Assembly: GCF_000430725.1 (NCBI RefSeq)
Contig: NZ_KE387206.1
Coordinates: forward strand, 287,516 to 351,515
DNA: 64,000 nt
Direction: 5' to 3'
DNA from: Azohydromonas australica DSM 1124
GTDB lineage: Bacteria; Pseudomonadota; Gammaproteobacteria; Burkholderiales; Burkholderiaceae_C
Under the pieces are notes generated by a model. It ran no database searches, was not told the origin of the DNA, and worked only from the letters and a program-made list of their open reading frames with translations. Made by a program: the position numbers and the translations under genes. Positions 46,565-56,449 of the stretch are shown piece by piece; position 1 is the stretch's first letter; each line of letters opens with the position of its first letter.

Positions 46565-48475
46565 GTGAACAATCAATGGTTCTCTAAAGTCGCTGTCTGG
46601 ATGGTGATCGCCCTGGTGCTGTTCACTGTCTTCAAGCAGTTCGACCGCGGAGTGACGGCCGGTAACCAGATCGGTTATTCGGACTTTCTGGAAGAAGTGC
46701 GCGCCAAGCGCATCAAATCCGTGACGCTGCAGGAAGGCAATGGCGGCACGGACATCATCGCCACCACCACCGACGACAAGCGGCTGCGCAGTACCGCCAC
46801 CTACCTCGATCGGGGCCTGGTGGGCGATCTGATCAACAACGGCGTCAAGTTCGACGTCAAGCCGCGTGAAGAACCGTCGGTGCTGATGAGCATCCTCGTG
46901 AGCTGGGGCCCGATGCTGCTGCTCATCGGCGTGTGGATCTACTTCATGCGCCAGATGCAGGGCGGGGGCAAGGGAGGCGCCTTCAGTTTCGGCAAGTCCA
47001 AGGCGCGCATGTTGGACGAGGCCAACAACTCCACCACCTTCGCCGACGTCGCGGGCTGCGACGAGGCCAAGGAAGAGGTCAAGGAGCTTGTGGACTTCCT
47101 GAAGGATCCCCAGCGCTTCCAGAAGCTCGGTGGCCGCATCCCGCGCGGCGTGCTCCTGGTGGGCCCTCCGGGTACCGGCAAGACGCTGCTGGCCAAGGCC
47201 ATCGCGGGTGAAGCGAAGGTGCCTTTCTTCAGCATCTCCGGCTCCGACTTCGTGGAAATGTTCGTCGGCGTGGGCGCGGCGCGTGTGCGCGACATGTTCG
47301 AGCAGGCCAAGAAGAGCGCTCCCTGCATCATCTTCGTGGACGAAATCGACGCGGTGGGCCGCCACCGCGGTGCCGGCCTGGGCGGCGGCAACGACGAGCG
47401 CGAGCAGACGCTGAACCAGATGCTGGTCGAGATGGACGGCTTCGAGACCAACCTGGGTGTGATCGTGATGGCGGCCACCAACCGGCCCGACATCCTCGAC
47501 CCCGCGCTGCTGCGTCCCGGCCGCTTCGACCGCCAGGTCTACGTGACGCTGCCTGACGTGCGTGGCCGCGAGCAGATCCTCAACGTGCACATGCGCAAGG
47601 TGCCGGTGGGCCAGGACATCCGTGCCGACATCCTGGCGCGCGGTACTCCGGGCTTCTCCGGTGCCGACTTGGCCAACCTGGTCAACGAGGCGGCGCTGTT
47701 CGCCGCGCGACGCAACGCGCGCGTGGTCGAGATGGTCGACTTCGAGAAGGCCAAGGACAAGATCATGATGGGCCCCGAGCGCAAGTCCATGGTCATGCCC
47801 GAGGAAGAGCGCAAGAACACGGCGTACCACGAGGCCGGCCACGCGCTGGTGGCGCGCCTGATGCCCAAGACCGACCCGGTGCACAAGGTCACGGTGATCC
47901 CGCGCGGTCGTGCCCTGGGTGTAACGATGCAGCTGCCCGAGGGCGACCGCTACAGCATGGACAAGGAGCGCATGCTCTCCACCATCTCCGTGCTCTTCGG
48001 TGGCCGCATCGCGGAAGAGGTGTTCATGAACCAGATGACCACCGGCGCTTCCAACGACTTCGAGCGTGCCACGCAGATCGCCCGTGACATGGTGACCCGC
48101 TACGGCATGACCGACGAGCTGGGCCCCATGGTCTACGCGGAGAACGAAGGCGAAGTCTTCCTCGGTCGCTCGGTCACCAAGACGACCAACATGTCCGAAG
48201 AAACGATGCGTAAGGTTGATTCGGTCATCCGCCGGATCATCGACGAGCAATACACCACGGCGCGTCGGCTCATCGAGGAGAACAAGGACAAGATGCACGC
48301 CATGGCGCGCGCGCTGATCGAATGGGAAACCATCGACAGCGACCAGATCGACGACATCATGTCCGGCAAGCCGCCGCGTCCGCCCAAGGACTGGACGTCC
48401 ACGCCGCCGCGCTCGGGTGGCAACGTCACGCCGCCGGTCAACCCGGACGGCTCGCCCGCCACGGCATCGTCCTGA
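46565..48475 (+). CDS. ftsH: ATP-dependent zinc metalloprotease FtsH
   Basis: 636 residues from GTG 46565, preceded by AAGGAG. Two membrane helices (about 8-24 and 105-124) flank a periplasmic domain. The AAA module has Walker A GPPGTGKT (200-207), Walker B CIIFVDEIDAVG, the pore motif FVEMFVGVGAARVRDMF and the SRH with RPDILDPALLRPGRFDRQ. The zinc site HEAGH is at 422-426. It degrades membrane and short-lived cytosolic proteins including sigma32. A BI-1 family protein (possible modulator) is encoded in the window. Confidence 0.97.
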   Translation: MNNQWFSKVAVWMVIALVLFTVFKQFDRGVTAGNQIGYSDFLEEVRAKRIKSVTLQEGNGGTDIIATTTDDKRLRSTATYLDRGLVGDLINNGVKFDVKPREEPSVLMSILVSWGPMLLLIGVWIYFMRQMQGGGKGGAFSFGKSKARMLDEANNSTTFADVAGCDEAKEEVKELVDFLKDPQRFQKLGGRIPRGVLLVGPPGTGKTLLAKAIAGEAKVPFFSISGSDFVEMFVGVGAARVRDMFEQAKKSAPCIIFVDEIDAVGRHRGAGLGGGNDEREQTLNQMLVEMDGFETNLGVIVMAATNRPDILDPALLRPGRFDRQVYVTLPDVRGREQILNVHMRKVPVGQDIRADILARGTPGFSGADLANLVNEAALFAARRNARVVEMVDFEKAKDKIMMGPERKSMVMPEEERKNTAYHEAGHALVARLMPKTDPVHKVTVIPRGRALGVTMQLPEGDRYSMDKERMLSTISVLFGGRIAEEVFMNQMTTGASNDFERATQIARDMVTRYGMTDELGPMVYAENEGEVFLGRSVTKTTNMSEETMRKVDSVIRRIIDEQYTTARRLIEENKDKMHAMARALIEWETIDSDQIDDIMSGKPPRPPKDWTSTPPRSGGNVTPPVNPDGSPATASS

Positions 48476-48507
48476 TCCCTGGCGCTTCCCTGACTGACAT
48501 GCTGTAC

Positions 48508-48534
48508 ACGGGGCCTTCGGGCCCCGTTTTCTTT
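48508..48534 (+). terminator. ftsH terminator with TTCG tetraloop
   Basis: Stem ACGGGGCC / GGCCCCGT (48508-48527) closed by a C-TTCG-G tetraloop and followed by TTTTCTTT. It lies just before the folP start, so folP needs its own promoter or readthrough. Confidence 0.9.
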
Positions 48535-48543
48535 CATCTGCCC

Positions 48544-49377
48544 ATGTTCTGGTCCACCACACGCTTTCGCATCGACCTCTCCCGCCCTCAAGTGATGGGC
48601 ATCGTCAACGTCACGCCCGATTCCTTCTCGGACGGCGGCCAGCATGCCGACGCGGTTTCGGCGCAGGCGCACTGCGACCAGCTCCTGGCCGAGGGTGCCG
48701 ACATCCTGGACATCGGCGGCGAGTCCACCCGCCCGGGCTCCTCCACGCCCAGCGAGGCGCAAGAGTGGGCCCGTGTCGAGCCAGCGCTGCGCCATGCCCT
48801 GACGTTGGGCGTTCCGGTGTCGGTCGACACCAGCAGCCCGCTGGTGATCCGCAACGCGTTGGATCTGGGCGTGGACATCGTCAACGACGTGCGCTCCTTG
48901 CAGCGCCCGGGGGCGCTGGAGGCGCTGGTGCAATCCGGCGTCGCCGCCGGCGTGTGCCTGATGCACATGCAGGGCGAGCCGGCCACGATGCAGGTCGCGC
49001 CTGCGTATGACGACGTGGCGGCCGAGGTCGGTGCGTTCCTGGCCGAGCGCCTGACTGTCCTGCGTGCGCAGGGCGTGGCTGACGAGCGCATCGTGCTGGA
49101 CCCCGGTTACGGCTTTGGCAAGACGGTGGCGCACAACCTGGACCTGCTGCGCCGCCAGCGGGAACTGCTGGCCCTGGGGCGGCCGCTGCTGGTGGGCCTG
49201 TCGCGCAAGTCCTGTCTGGGCACCGTCACGGGTCGCCCGGTGAACCAGCGCCTGGTCCCCAGCGTGGCCGCGGCGCTGGCTGCGGTGGCCCAAGGTGCGC
49301 AGGTGGTACGAGTTCACGATGTCGCCGCCACCGTGGATGCTCTCAAGGTTTGGCAGGCGGCCGGGCTGGTGCGCTAA
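48544..49377 (+). CDS. folP: dihydropteroate synthase
   Basis: 277 residues, TIM barrel. The two family signatures are intact: MGIVNVTPDSFSDGGQH near the N-terminus and ADILDIGGESTRPGSS. The pterin/pABA site stretches VSVDTSSPLVIR and LDPGYGFGKTVAHN follow, then VGLSRKSCLG. It joins 4-aminobenzoate to the pterin diphosphate in folate synthesis. ATG 48544 is used; the longer open frame runs through the ftsH terminator. glmM follows, as is common. Confidence 0.95.
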   Translation: MFWSTTRFRIDLSRPQVMGIVNVTPDSFSDGGQHADAVSAQAHCDQLLAEGADILDIGGESTRPGSSTPSEAQEWARVEPALRHALTLGVPVSVDTSSPLVIRNALDLGVDIVNDVRSLQRPGALEALVQSGVAAGVCLMHMQGEPATMQVAPAYDDVAAEVGAFLAERLTVLRAQGVADERIVLDPGYGFGKTVAHNLDLLRRQRELLALGRPLLVGLSRKSCLGTVTGRPVNQRLVPSVAAALAAVAQGAQVVRVHDVAATVDALKVWQAAGLVR

Positions 49378-49462
49378 GGCTGTAGGGGCCAGCCTCTGGA
49401 CGACAATGCCGGGTTGCCCTGAGGGGCGCGAAGACGCTGGCGTACAAGCACAAGGAAAGAGG

Positions 49463-50794
49463 ATGAGCAGGAACTACTTCGGCACGGACGGCATCCGCGG
49501 GACCGTTGGCCAATCGCCCATCACCCCGGATTTCATGCTGCGTCTGGGGCACGCCGTGGGCCGGGTGCTGCGCGCTGGCACGAAGCGCCCGACGGTGCTG
49601 ATCGGCAAGGACACGCGCATCTCGGGTTACATGATCGAGTCCGCCCTGGAGGCCGGCTTTGCCTCGGCCGGCGTGGACGTGGTGCTCAGCGGGCCGCTGC
49701 CCACCCCCGGCGTGGCCTACCTCACGCGGGCGCTGCGACTGGACCTGGGCGTGGTCATCAGCGCTTCGCACAACCCCTTCAACGACAACGGCGTCAAGTT
49801 CTTCTCGGCCCAAGGCCAGAAGCTGCCCGATGCCTGGGAGCTGGCGGTGGAGGCGGCGCTGCTGGAGCCGGCGCACTGGGTGGATTCCACGGGCCTGGGC
49901 AAGGCGCGCCGTCTGGAGGATGCAGGCGGGCGCTACATCGAGTTCTGCAAGAGCTGCGTCAGCAATGAGCTGTCGCTCAAGGGCATGAAGCTGGTCGTGG
50001 ATTCCGCCCATGGCGCGGCCTACCACGTGGCGCCGGCGGTGTTCCACGAGCTGGGTGCGGAGGTGGTGAACATCGGCGCCAGCCCGGACGGTCTCAACAT
50101 CAATGCCGGCGTGGGGGCCACGGCACCGCAGGCGCTGGTGCAGGCCGTGCGCGAGCACGGCGCCCACTACGGCATCGCGCTCGATGGCGATGCGGACCGG
50201 CTGCAGATGGTCGATGCCACGGGCCGCCTCTACAACGGCGACGAGCTTCTTTACGTCATGGTGGCGGATCGCCTGGCCCAGGGCGGTAGCGTGCCTGGCG
50301 CGGTCGGCACGCTGATGACCAACATGGGCGTGGAAATGGCGCTGCGCCGCCTGGACGTGCCGCTGGTGCGCGCGAAGGTGGGCGACCGCTACGTCCTGGA
50401 GGAACTCTCGGCCCGCGGCTGGCAGCTGGGCGGCGAGGGCTCGGGCCACTTGCTGGCGCTGGACTGCCACACCACGGGCGACGGCATCGTGAGCGCGCTG
50501 CAGATCCTGCAGGCCGTGCACCGCCAAGGCCGTTCGCTGGCGTCGCTGCTTGAAGGCGTGAGCCTTTTCCCGCAGACGCTGCTCAACGTGCGTCTGGCCG
50601 AGGGCAGCGACTGGAAGAAGAACGCCCAGCTGGCGCAAGCGCAGGCGGAAGTCGAGCGCACCCTCGGCGACGCCGGCCGCGTGCTGATCCGCGCCTCCGG
50701 CACCGAGCCGGTGCTGCGCGTGATGGTGGAGGCCCGTGACGCGCAGCAGGGTCGCTCCTGCGCCGAGCTGCTGGCCGAGGCGGCGCGGAGCTGA
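49463..50794 (+). CDS. glmM: phosphoglucosamine mutase
   Basis: 443 residues, alpha-D-phosphohexomutase fold. The phosphoserine Ser102 lies in VISASHNPFNDNG; the metal loop IALDGDADRLQMVD, the sugar loop GGEGSGHLLAL and the phosphate-binding RASGTEPVLRVMVEA are present. The N-terminal YFGTDGIRGTVG identifies GlmM over other mutases. It converts glucosamine-6-phosphate to the 1-phosphate for peptidoglycan and LPS. GGAAAGAGG precedes ATG 49463. A terminator follows. Confidence 0.96.
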   Translation: MSRNYFGTDGIRGTVGQSPITPDFMLRLGHAVGRVLRAGTKRPTVLIGKDTRISGYMIESALEAGFASAGVDVVLSGPLPTPGVAYLTRALRLDLGVVISASHNPFNDNGVKFFSAQGQKLPDAWELAVEAALLEPAHWVDSTGLGKARRLEDAGGRYIEFCKSCVSNELSLKGMKLVVDSAHGAAYHVAPAVFHELGAEVVNIGASPDGLNINAGVGATAPQALVQAVREHGAHYGIALDGDADRLQMVDATGRLYNGDELLYVMVADRLAQGGSVPGAVGTLMTNMGVEMALRRLDVPLVRAKVGDRYVLEELSARGWQLGGEGSGHLLALDCHTTGDGIVSALQILQAVHRQGRSLASLLEGVSLFPQTLLNVRLAEGSDWKKNAQLAQAQAEVERTLGDAGRVLIRASGTEPVLRVMVEARDAQQGRSCAELLAEAARS

Positions 50795-50824
50795 GGGCGC
50801 GGCGGCGGGTCTTGTCCCGGGCAG

Positions 50825-50855
50825 AAGAGGCGGCGTCAGCCGCCTCTTTGTTTTT
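50825..50855 (+). terminator. glmM terminator
   Basis: A 10-bp perfect stem AAGAGGCGGC / GCCGCCTCTT (50825-50848, loop GTCA) followed by TGTTTTT. It insulates glmM from the phosphate operon. Confidence 0.92.
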
Positions 50856-50986
50856 GCGCCGGCTTTTCCGGCGCCCGTTCCCGATCCCGCGGCATGACGC
50901 CCGTGTGACACGGACGATCCGTCACGCACGTCTGTCATCGCGCCATGGCCCCGAGAGCGAGATGGCCGCGCCGAGGTGCCGTGGCG

Positions 50987-51020
50987 CTGTCACACGGATG
51001 TCACACACGCCTCCTAGAGT
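50987..51020 (+). promoter_or_regulatory. Pho box and -10 element of the pst operon
   Basis: CTGTCAC (50987-50993), 4 bp, ATGTCAC (50998-51004) form a Pho box with the canonical 11-bp period. TAGAGT (51015-51020) lies 10 bp downstream, the position of a -10 in PhoB-activated promoters. It sits 50 bp before pstS. A weaker pair CCGTCAC / CTGTCAT at 50919-50938 has a 13-bp period and was not counted. Confidence 0.85.
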
Positions 51021-51054
51021 CGCGCCCATCGCTCAACTGCCTTGAGGATCCGCG

Positions 51055-52089
51055 ATGTCGCGCCCCCATCTGCCGGTGCTGATCGGCTCCCTGCTCATCG
51101 CCGCCGCCGGCTCGGCTGCCGCCCAGGACGTGACGGGCGCCGGTGCCACGTTCCCCGCGCCGGTCTATGCCAAGTGGGCCGACGTCTACAACAAGGCCAC
51201 CGGCGTGCGCGTGAACTACCAGTCCGTCGGCTCCGGCGCCGGCATCAAGCAGGTGAAGGCCCGGACGGTGAATTTCGGCGCCACCGACATGCCGCTCAAG
51301 GACGAGGAACTGGAGAAGGAGGGGCTGCTGCAGTTCCCCACCGTCATCGGCGGCGTGGTGCCGGTGGTCAACGTCAAGGGCATCCAGCCCGGCCAGTTGA
51401 AGCTCACCGGCCAGGTGCTGGGCGACATCTACCTCGGCAAGATCAAGAAGTGGAACGACCCGGCGCTCGCCGCGCTCAATCCGGGCGTGGCGCTGCCGGA
51501 GCAGGCCATCGCCGTGGTGCAGCGTTCCGACGGTTCGGGCACCAGCTTCCTGTTCACCAACTACCTCTCCAAAGCCAACGCGCAATGGCAGGCGCAGGTG
51601 GGGGCCAGCACCTCCGTGAAGTGGCCGGTCGGCTTCGGCGGCAAGGGCAACGAAGGCGTGGCCAGCTACGTGCAGAAGCTGCCCGGCGCCATCGGCTACG
51701 TCGAGTACGCCTACGTCAAGCAGAACAAGATGACGTACACGCTGCTCCAGAACAAGGCGGGCCATTTCGTGGCACCGGACGACGCCAACTTCAAGGCTGC
51801 CGCCGCCAGCGCCGACTGGAGCAGGACCTTCTACCAAGTGCTCACCGACCAGCCCGGCAAGGACGCCTGGCCGCTCACGGGCGCCACCTACATCCTCATG
51901 CCCAAGTCGCCGGAGAAGCCCGAGGTGGCCGCGGCCGCGCTGAAGTTTTTCGACTGGGCCTACACCAGCGGCGATGCCACGGCTGCCGAGCTGAAGTACG
52001 TGGTCCTGCCGGAGACGCTCAAGACGCTGGTGCGCAAGCGCTGGGCCGGCATCCAGGGCAAGGACGGCAAGGCGCTGGCCTTCAAGTGA
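51055..52089 (+). CDS. pstS: phosphate-binding periplasmic protein PstS
   Basis: 344 residues. Residues 1-23 form a Sec signal ending AAAQ. The mature protein opens DVTGAGATFPAPVYAKWADV, the PstS signature, and has the phosphate-contact segments NYQSVGSGAG, FGATDMPL and VQRSDGSGTSF. It delivers phosphate to the PstCAB transporter. A Pho box precedes it, so phosphate starvation through the PhoR-PhoB pair encoded downstream should induce it. The gap to pstC is 128 bp. Confidence 0.96.
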   Translation: MSRPHLPVLIGSLLIAAAGSAAAQDVTGAGATFPAPVYAKWADVYNKATGVRVNYQSVGSGAGIKQVKARTVNFGATDMPLKDEELEKEGLLQFPTVIGGVVPVVNVKGIQPGQLKLTGQVLGDIYLGKIKKWNDPALAALNPGVALPEQAIAVVQRSDGSGTSFLFTNYLSKANAQWQAQVGASTSVKWPVGFGGKGNEGVASYVQKLPGAIGYVEYAYVKQNKMTYTLLQNKAGHFVAPDDANFKAAAASADWSRTFYQVLTDQPGKDAWPLTGATYILMPKSPEKPEVAAAALKFFDWAYTSGDATAAELKYVVLPETLKTLVRKRWAGIQGKDGKALAFK

Positions 52090-52217
52090 CGCCCTGGCCC
52101 GTGCGCGTGGACGCCCGTCGTTCCTCGCCGGCTTTCGTGTGACGCAAGTACCTGTTCTTCTTCCAGTTTGCTGATGGCGCCGTTCCCGACCGCTGCAGCG
52201 CACGCCCTTCCAAAGAC

Positions 52218-53243
52218 ATGACCGCAAGACTGCCGGCCACGCCGCGCCAGGAAGCCGCCGACGCGATGGACGCCTTCGACGTGGCGCCCAGGTCGCCCGT
52301 GGCGCGACGCTTCTCCGCTTGGCCCGACCGCCTCTTCTCCGCCGCCGCGCACGGCGCCTCGGTGCTCGTGCTGACGCTGCTGCTGGGCATCATCGTCTCG
52401 CTGCTCATCGGTGCCCGGCCGGCCATCGAGGCCTTCGGCCTGGGTTTCCTCTGGAGCAGCGAGTGGGACCCGGTGCAGGGCCGCTTCGGCGGCCTGGTGA
52501 TGATCTGGGGAACGCTGGCCAGCTCGGCCATTGCATTGCTCATCGCCGTGCCGGTGAGCTTCGGCATCGCCATGTTCCTGACCGAGCTGGCGCCCTCGTG
52601 GCTCAAGCGGCCGCTGGGCATTGCGGTGGAGCTGCTGGCGGCCGTGCCTTCCATCGTCTACGGCATGTGGGGCCTGCTCGTGTTCGGCCCGCTGCTGGCG
52701 ACCTACGTGCAGCAGCCGCTGCAGTCCGCCTTCGGCGAGGTGCCGGGGCTGGGCCAGCTGTTCCAGGGCCCGCCGGTGGGCCTGGGGCTGCTGTCGGCCG
52801 GGATCATCCTGGCCATCATGATCATCCCCTTCATCGCCTCGGTGATGCGCGACGTGTTCGAGGTCACGCCGCCGATGCTCAAGGAGTCCGCCTACGGGCT
52901 GGGCGCCACGACCTGGGAAGTCGTTTCCAAGGTGGTGCTGCCCTACACCAAGACCGGCGTGGTGGGCGGAATCATGCTCGGCCTGGGCCGCGCCATCGGC
53001 GAAACCATGGCCGTCACCTTCGTCATCGGCAACATGAACCAGCTCCGCTCGCTGTCGCTGTTCGAGCCGGGCAACAGCATCACCTCGGCGCTGGCCAACG
53101 AGTTCGCCGAAGCGGGCGAGGGCCTGCACCAGGCCTCGCTGATCTACCTGGGGCTGGTGCTGTTCTTCATCACCTTCGTGGTGCTGGTGCTGTCGCGGTT
53201 GCTGCTGACGCGGCTGAAGAAGGGTGAAGGAGCGCGCGCATGA
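52218..53243 (+). CDS. pstC: phosphate ABC transporter permease PstC
   Basis: 341 residues with about six membrane helices and a cytosolic N-terminus of about 45 residues. The permease EAA-type loop appears as LKESAYGLGATTWEVVSKVV, followed by GLGRAIGETMAVTFVIGN, both PstC hallmarks. It forms the inner-membrane channel with PstA. The 128-bp gap after pstS shows no terminator that I can see. Its stop overlaps the pstA start (ATGA). Confidence 0.95.
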   Translation: MTARLPATPRQEAADAMDAFDVAPRSPVARRFSAWPDRLFSAAAHGASVLVLTLLLGIIVSLLIGARPAIEAFGLGFLWSSEWDPVQGRFGGLVMIWGTLASSAIALLIAVPVSFGIAMFLTELAPSWLKRPLGIAVELLAAVPSIVYGMWGLLVFGPLLATYVQQPLQSAFGEVPGLGQLFQGPPVGLGLLSAGIILAIMIIPFIASVMRDVFEVTPPMLKESAYGLGATTWEVVSKVVLPYTKTGVVGGIMLGLGRAIGETMAVTFVIGNMNQLRSLSLFEPGNSITSALANEFAEAGEGLHQASLIYLGLVLFFITFVVLVLSRLLLTRLKKGEGARA

Positions 53244-54121
53244 ATACCGCTGCGAAAACCGATCCGGGCCTGGACGCCCGCCGGCTGGCCCGGCACCGCG
53301 CGCGCAAGCGCAACAACGCCGTCGCACTGGCCCTGGCCCTGGCGGCCATGGCCTTCGGCGTGTTCTGGCTGATCTGGATCCTGTGGGAGACGCTGCGCCT
53401 GGGCCTGCCCGCACTATCGCTGCAGGTGTTCACCCAAATGACGCCCGCACCGCAGTCCGAGAGCGGCGGCCTGACCAACGCCATCTTCGGCTCGTTCCTG
53501 ATGGTCGGCCTGGCCACGCTCATCGGCACGCCCGTGGGCGTGATGGCCGGCATCTACCTCGCCGAGTACGGGCGCAAGGGCTGGCTGGGCGCGGCCACCC
53601 GCTTCATCAATGACATCCTACTGTCGGCCCCGTCCATCGTCATCGGCCTGTTCGTCTACTCGGTGGTCGTGACGCAGATGAAAGGCTTCTCCGGCTGGGC
53701 CGGCGTGCTGGCGCTGACGCTTATCGTCATTCCCATCGTCGTGCGCACCACCGAGAACATGCTCACCCTGGTGCCCAACGCGCTGCGCGAAGCCGCCTAC
53801 GCGCTGGGCACGCCGAAGTGGAAGGTCATCGGCGCCGTCACGCTCAAGGCCGCGCGCTCCGGCGTGGCCACCGGCGTGCTGCTGGCGCTGGCCCGCGTCT
53901 CGGGCGAGACCGCGCCGCTGCTCTTCACCGCGCTCTCCAACCAGTTCTGGAACGCCGACCTCTCGCAGCCGCTGGCGAGCCTGCCCGTGACGATCTTCAA
54001 GTTCGCCATGAGCCCCTACGAGAACTGGCAGCAGCTGGCCTGGGCTGGCGTCTTCCTCATCACGCTGGGCGTGCTCGCGCTCAACATCGCCGCGCGCGTG
54101 CTGCTGCGCAACAAGCATTGA
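53240..54121 (+). CDS. pstA: phosphate ABC transporter permease PstA
   Basis: 293 residues with six membrane helices after a basic N-terminus (RLARHRARKRNN). The family loop LREAAYALGTPKWKVIGAVT and ALARVSGETAPLLFTALSNQ are present, as is the early GTPVGVMAGIYLAEYG. It pairs with PstC. The start overlaps the pstC stop, and pstB follows 10 bp later. Confidence 0.95.
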   Translation: MNTAAKTDPGLDARRLARHRARKRNNAVALALALAAMAFGVFWLIWILWETLRLGLPALSLQVFTQMTPAPQSESGGLTNAIFGSFLMVGLATLIGTPVGVMAGIYLAEYGRKGWLGAATRFINDILLSAPSIVIGLFVYSVVVTQMKGFSGWAGVLALTLIVIPIVVRTTENMLTLVPNALREAAYALGTPKWKVIGAVTLKAARSGVATGVLLALARVSGETAPLLFTALSNQFWNADLSQPLASLPVTIFKFAMSPYENWQQLAWAGVFLITLGVLALNIAARVLLRNKH

Positions 54122-54131
54122 GATCCAACCC

Positions 54132-54953
<822 letters not shown>

Positions 54954-54991
54954 GGCCGCGCCGCTGACCCGAAGCCCAGGAGGACATCACG

Positions 54992-55699
54992 ATGCCCGAC
55001 AAGCACCTTTCATCCGAATTCGACGCCGAGCTCGGCGCCATCTCCAACCGCGTGATGGAGATGGGCGGGCTGGTGGAGTCGCAGCTCGCGCAGGCGATGT
55101 ATGCGCTCTCGACCTTCAGCCAGGAGACCGCCAGCCAGGTGCTGGACCGCGAGCTGATCGTCAACCGCATGGAGCTGGAGATCGACCGCGACCTCTCCGG
55201 CGTCATCGCCCGGCGCCAGCCCACGGCGCGCGACCTGCGCCTGCTCATCGCCGTGAGCAAGGCCATCGCCAACCTGGAGCGCGTGGGCGACGAGGCCGCG
55301 CGCATCGCCCGCACCGTGCAGCAGCTCATCAAGGCCGGGCTGTCCACGCGCATGCGCATTCCCGTGGCCGACCTGGCCTACGAGGCCGAGCTGGCGATGG
55401 CGAGCCTGCGCAAGGCGCTGGACGCCTTCGCGCGGCTGGACACGGCGCGCGCGCTGGAAGTGCTCAAGCAGGACGACCAGATCGACCAGGAGTTCGACGG
55501 CCTGCTGCGCAAGCTCATCACCTACATGATGGAAGACCCGCGCACCATCTCTGCCAGCATCGACCTGGTGTTCGTGGCCAAGGCCATCGAGCGCGTGGGC
55601 GACCATGCCAAGAACCTGGCCGAGGTCATCATCTACGTCGTCAAGGGCACCGACGTGCGCCATGCCCCGATGGAGACGGTCGAGAATGTGGTGCGCTGA
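54992..55699 (+). CDS. phoU: phosphate signalling regulator PhoU
   Basis: 235 residues, two three-helix bundles. Each bundle carries the metal-binding repeat: NLERVGDEAARIA in the first half and AIERVGDHAKNLAEVIIY in the second. It damps PhoR kinase activity when phosphate is plentiful and controls the Pst transporter. AGGAGG lies ahead of the ATG. It is the fifth gene of the operon. Confidence 0.95.
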   Translation: MPDKHLSSEFDAELGAISNRVMEMGGLVESQLAQAMYALSTFSQETASQVLDRELIVNRMELEIDRDLSGVIARRQPTARDLRLLIAVSKAIANLERVGDEAARIARTVQQLIKAGLSTRMRIPVADLAYEAELAMASLRKALDAFARLDTARALEVLKQDDQIDQEFDGLLRKLITYMMEDPRTISASIDLVFVAKAIERVGDHAKNLAEVIIYVVKGTDVRHAPMETVENVVR

Positions 55700-55726
55700 G
55701 TCGGGTGCCGCCGGGGAGCCCCGGCC

Positions 55727-56443
55727 ATGAGCGACGTGCTGGTGGTGGAGGATGAGCCGGCGATTGCCGAGCTCATCGCGATGAACCTGCGCCATGCCGG
55801 CCATGGCGTGACCATCGTGAGCGATGCCGAGGCCGCCGTCGCCGCGGTGGACCGCGTGCTGCCCGACCTGGTGCTGCTGGACTGGATGCTGCCCGGACGC
55901 TCCGGCGTGGCGCTGGCGCGCCAGTGGCGCAGCCAGCCGCGCACGCGGGAGCTGCCGATCATCATGCTCACCGCGCGCTCCGAGGAGGCCGACCGCGTCG
56001 GCGGCCTGGACGCCGGCGCGGACGACTACCTCGTGAAGCCCTTTTCCATGCAGGAGCTGCAGGCGCGCATGCGCGCCGTGCTGCGCCGGCGTGCGCCCGA
56101 GGCACTGGAGGCACCGCTGGAGATCGCCGGGCTGCGGCTGGACCCGGCGGCGCGGCGCGTCACCCGGGAGCTCGATGGGGCGGTGCAGGAAGTGAAGATC
56201 GGCCCCACCGAATTCCGGCTGCTGCACTTCCTGATGGCACACCCGCAGCGCGTGCACTCGCGTTCGCAGCTGCTGGACCGCGTCTGGGGCGACCACGTGT
56301 TCATCGAGGAGCGCACGGTGGACGTGCACGTGAAACGCCTGCGCGAGGCGCTGGCGCCGGTGGACTGCGCGGCGCTGGTGGAGACCGTGCGCGGCGCCGG
56401 CTACCGCCTGGCGCAAGACTTCACTCCGGGCCAGAAGGACTGA
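55727..56443 (+). CDS. phoB: phosphate regulon response regulator PhoB
   Basis: 238 residues, OmpR/PhoB family. Receiver residues Glu8-Asp9 and phosphoacceptor Asp52 in VLLDWMLPGRSG, then YLVKPF, and a winged helix with KIGPTEFRLLHFLMAHPQRV and ERTVDVHVKRLREAL. The DNA-binding stretch is typical of PhoB. Its target here is the Pho box before pstS. The kinase gene follows 6 bp later. Confidence 0.95.
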   Translation: MSDVLVVEDEPAIAELIAMNLRHAGHGVTIVSDAEAAVAAVDRVLPDLVLLDWMLPGRSGVALARQWRSQPRTRELPIIMLTARSEEADRVGGLDAGADDYLVKPFSMQELQARMRAVLRRRAPEALEAPLEIAGLRLDPAARRVTRELDGAVQEVKIGPTEFRLLHFLMAHPQRVHSRSQLLDRVWGDHVFIEERTVDVHVKRLREALAPVDCAALVETVRGAGYRLAQDFTPGQKD

Positions 56444-56449
56444 CGGGCC

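Noticed and set aside
50919..50938. Second Pho box upstream of pstS
   Set aside because: The two 7-mers have a 13-bp period, which does not fit PhoB binding.
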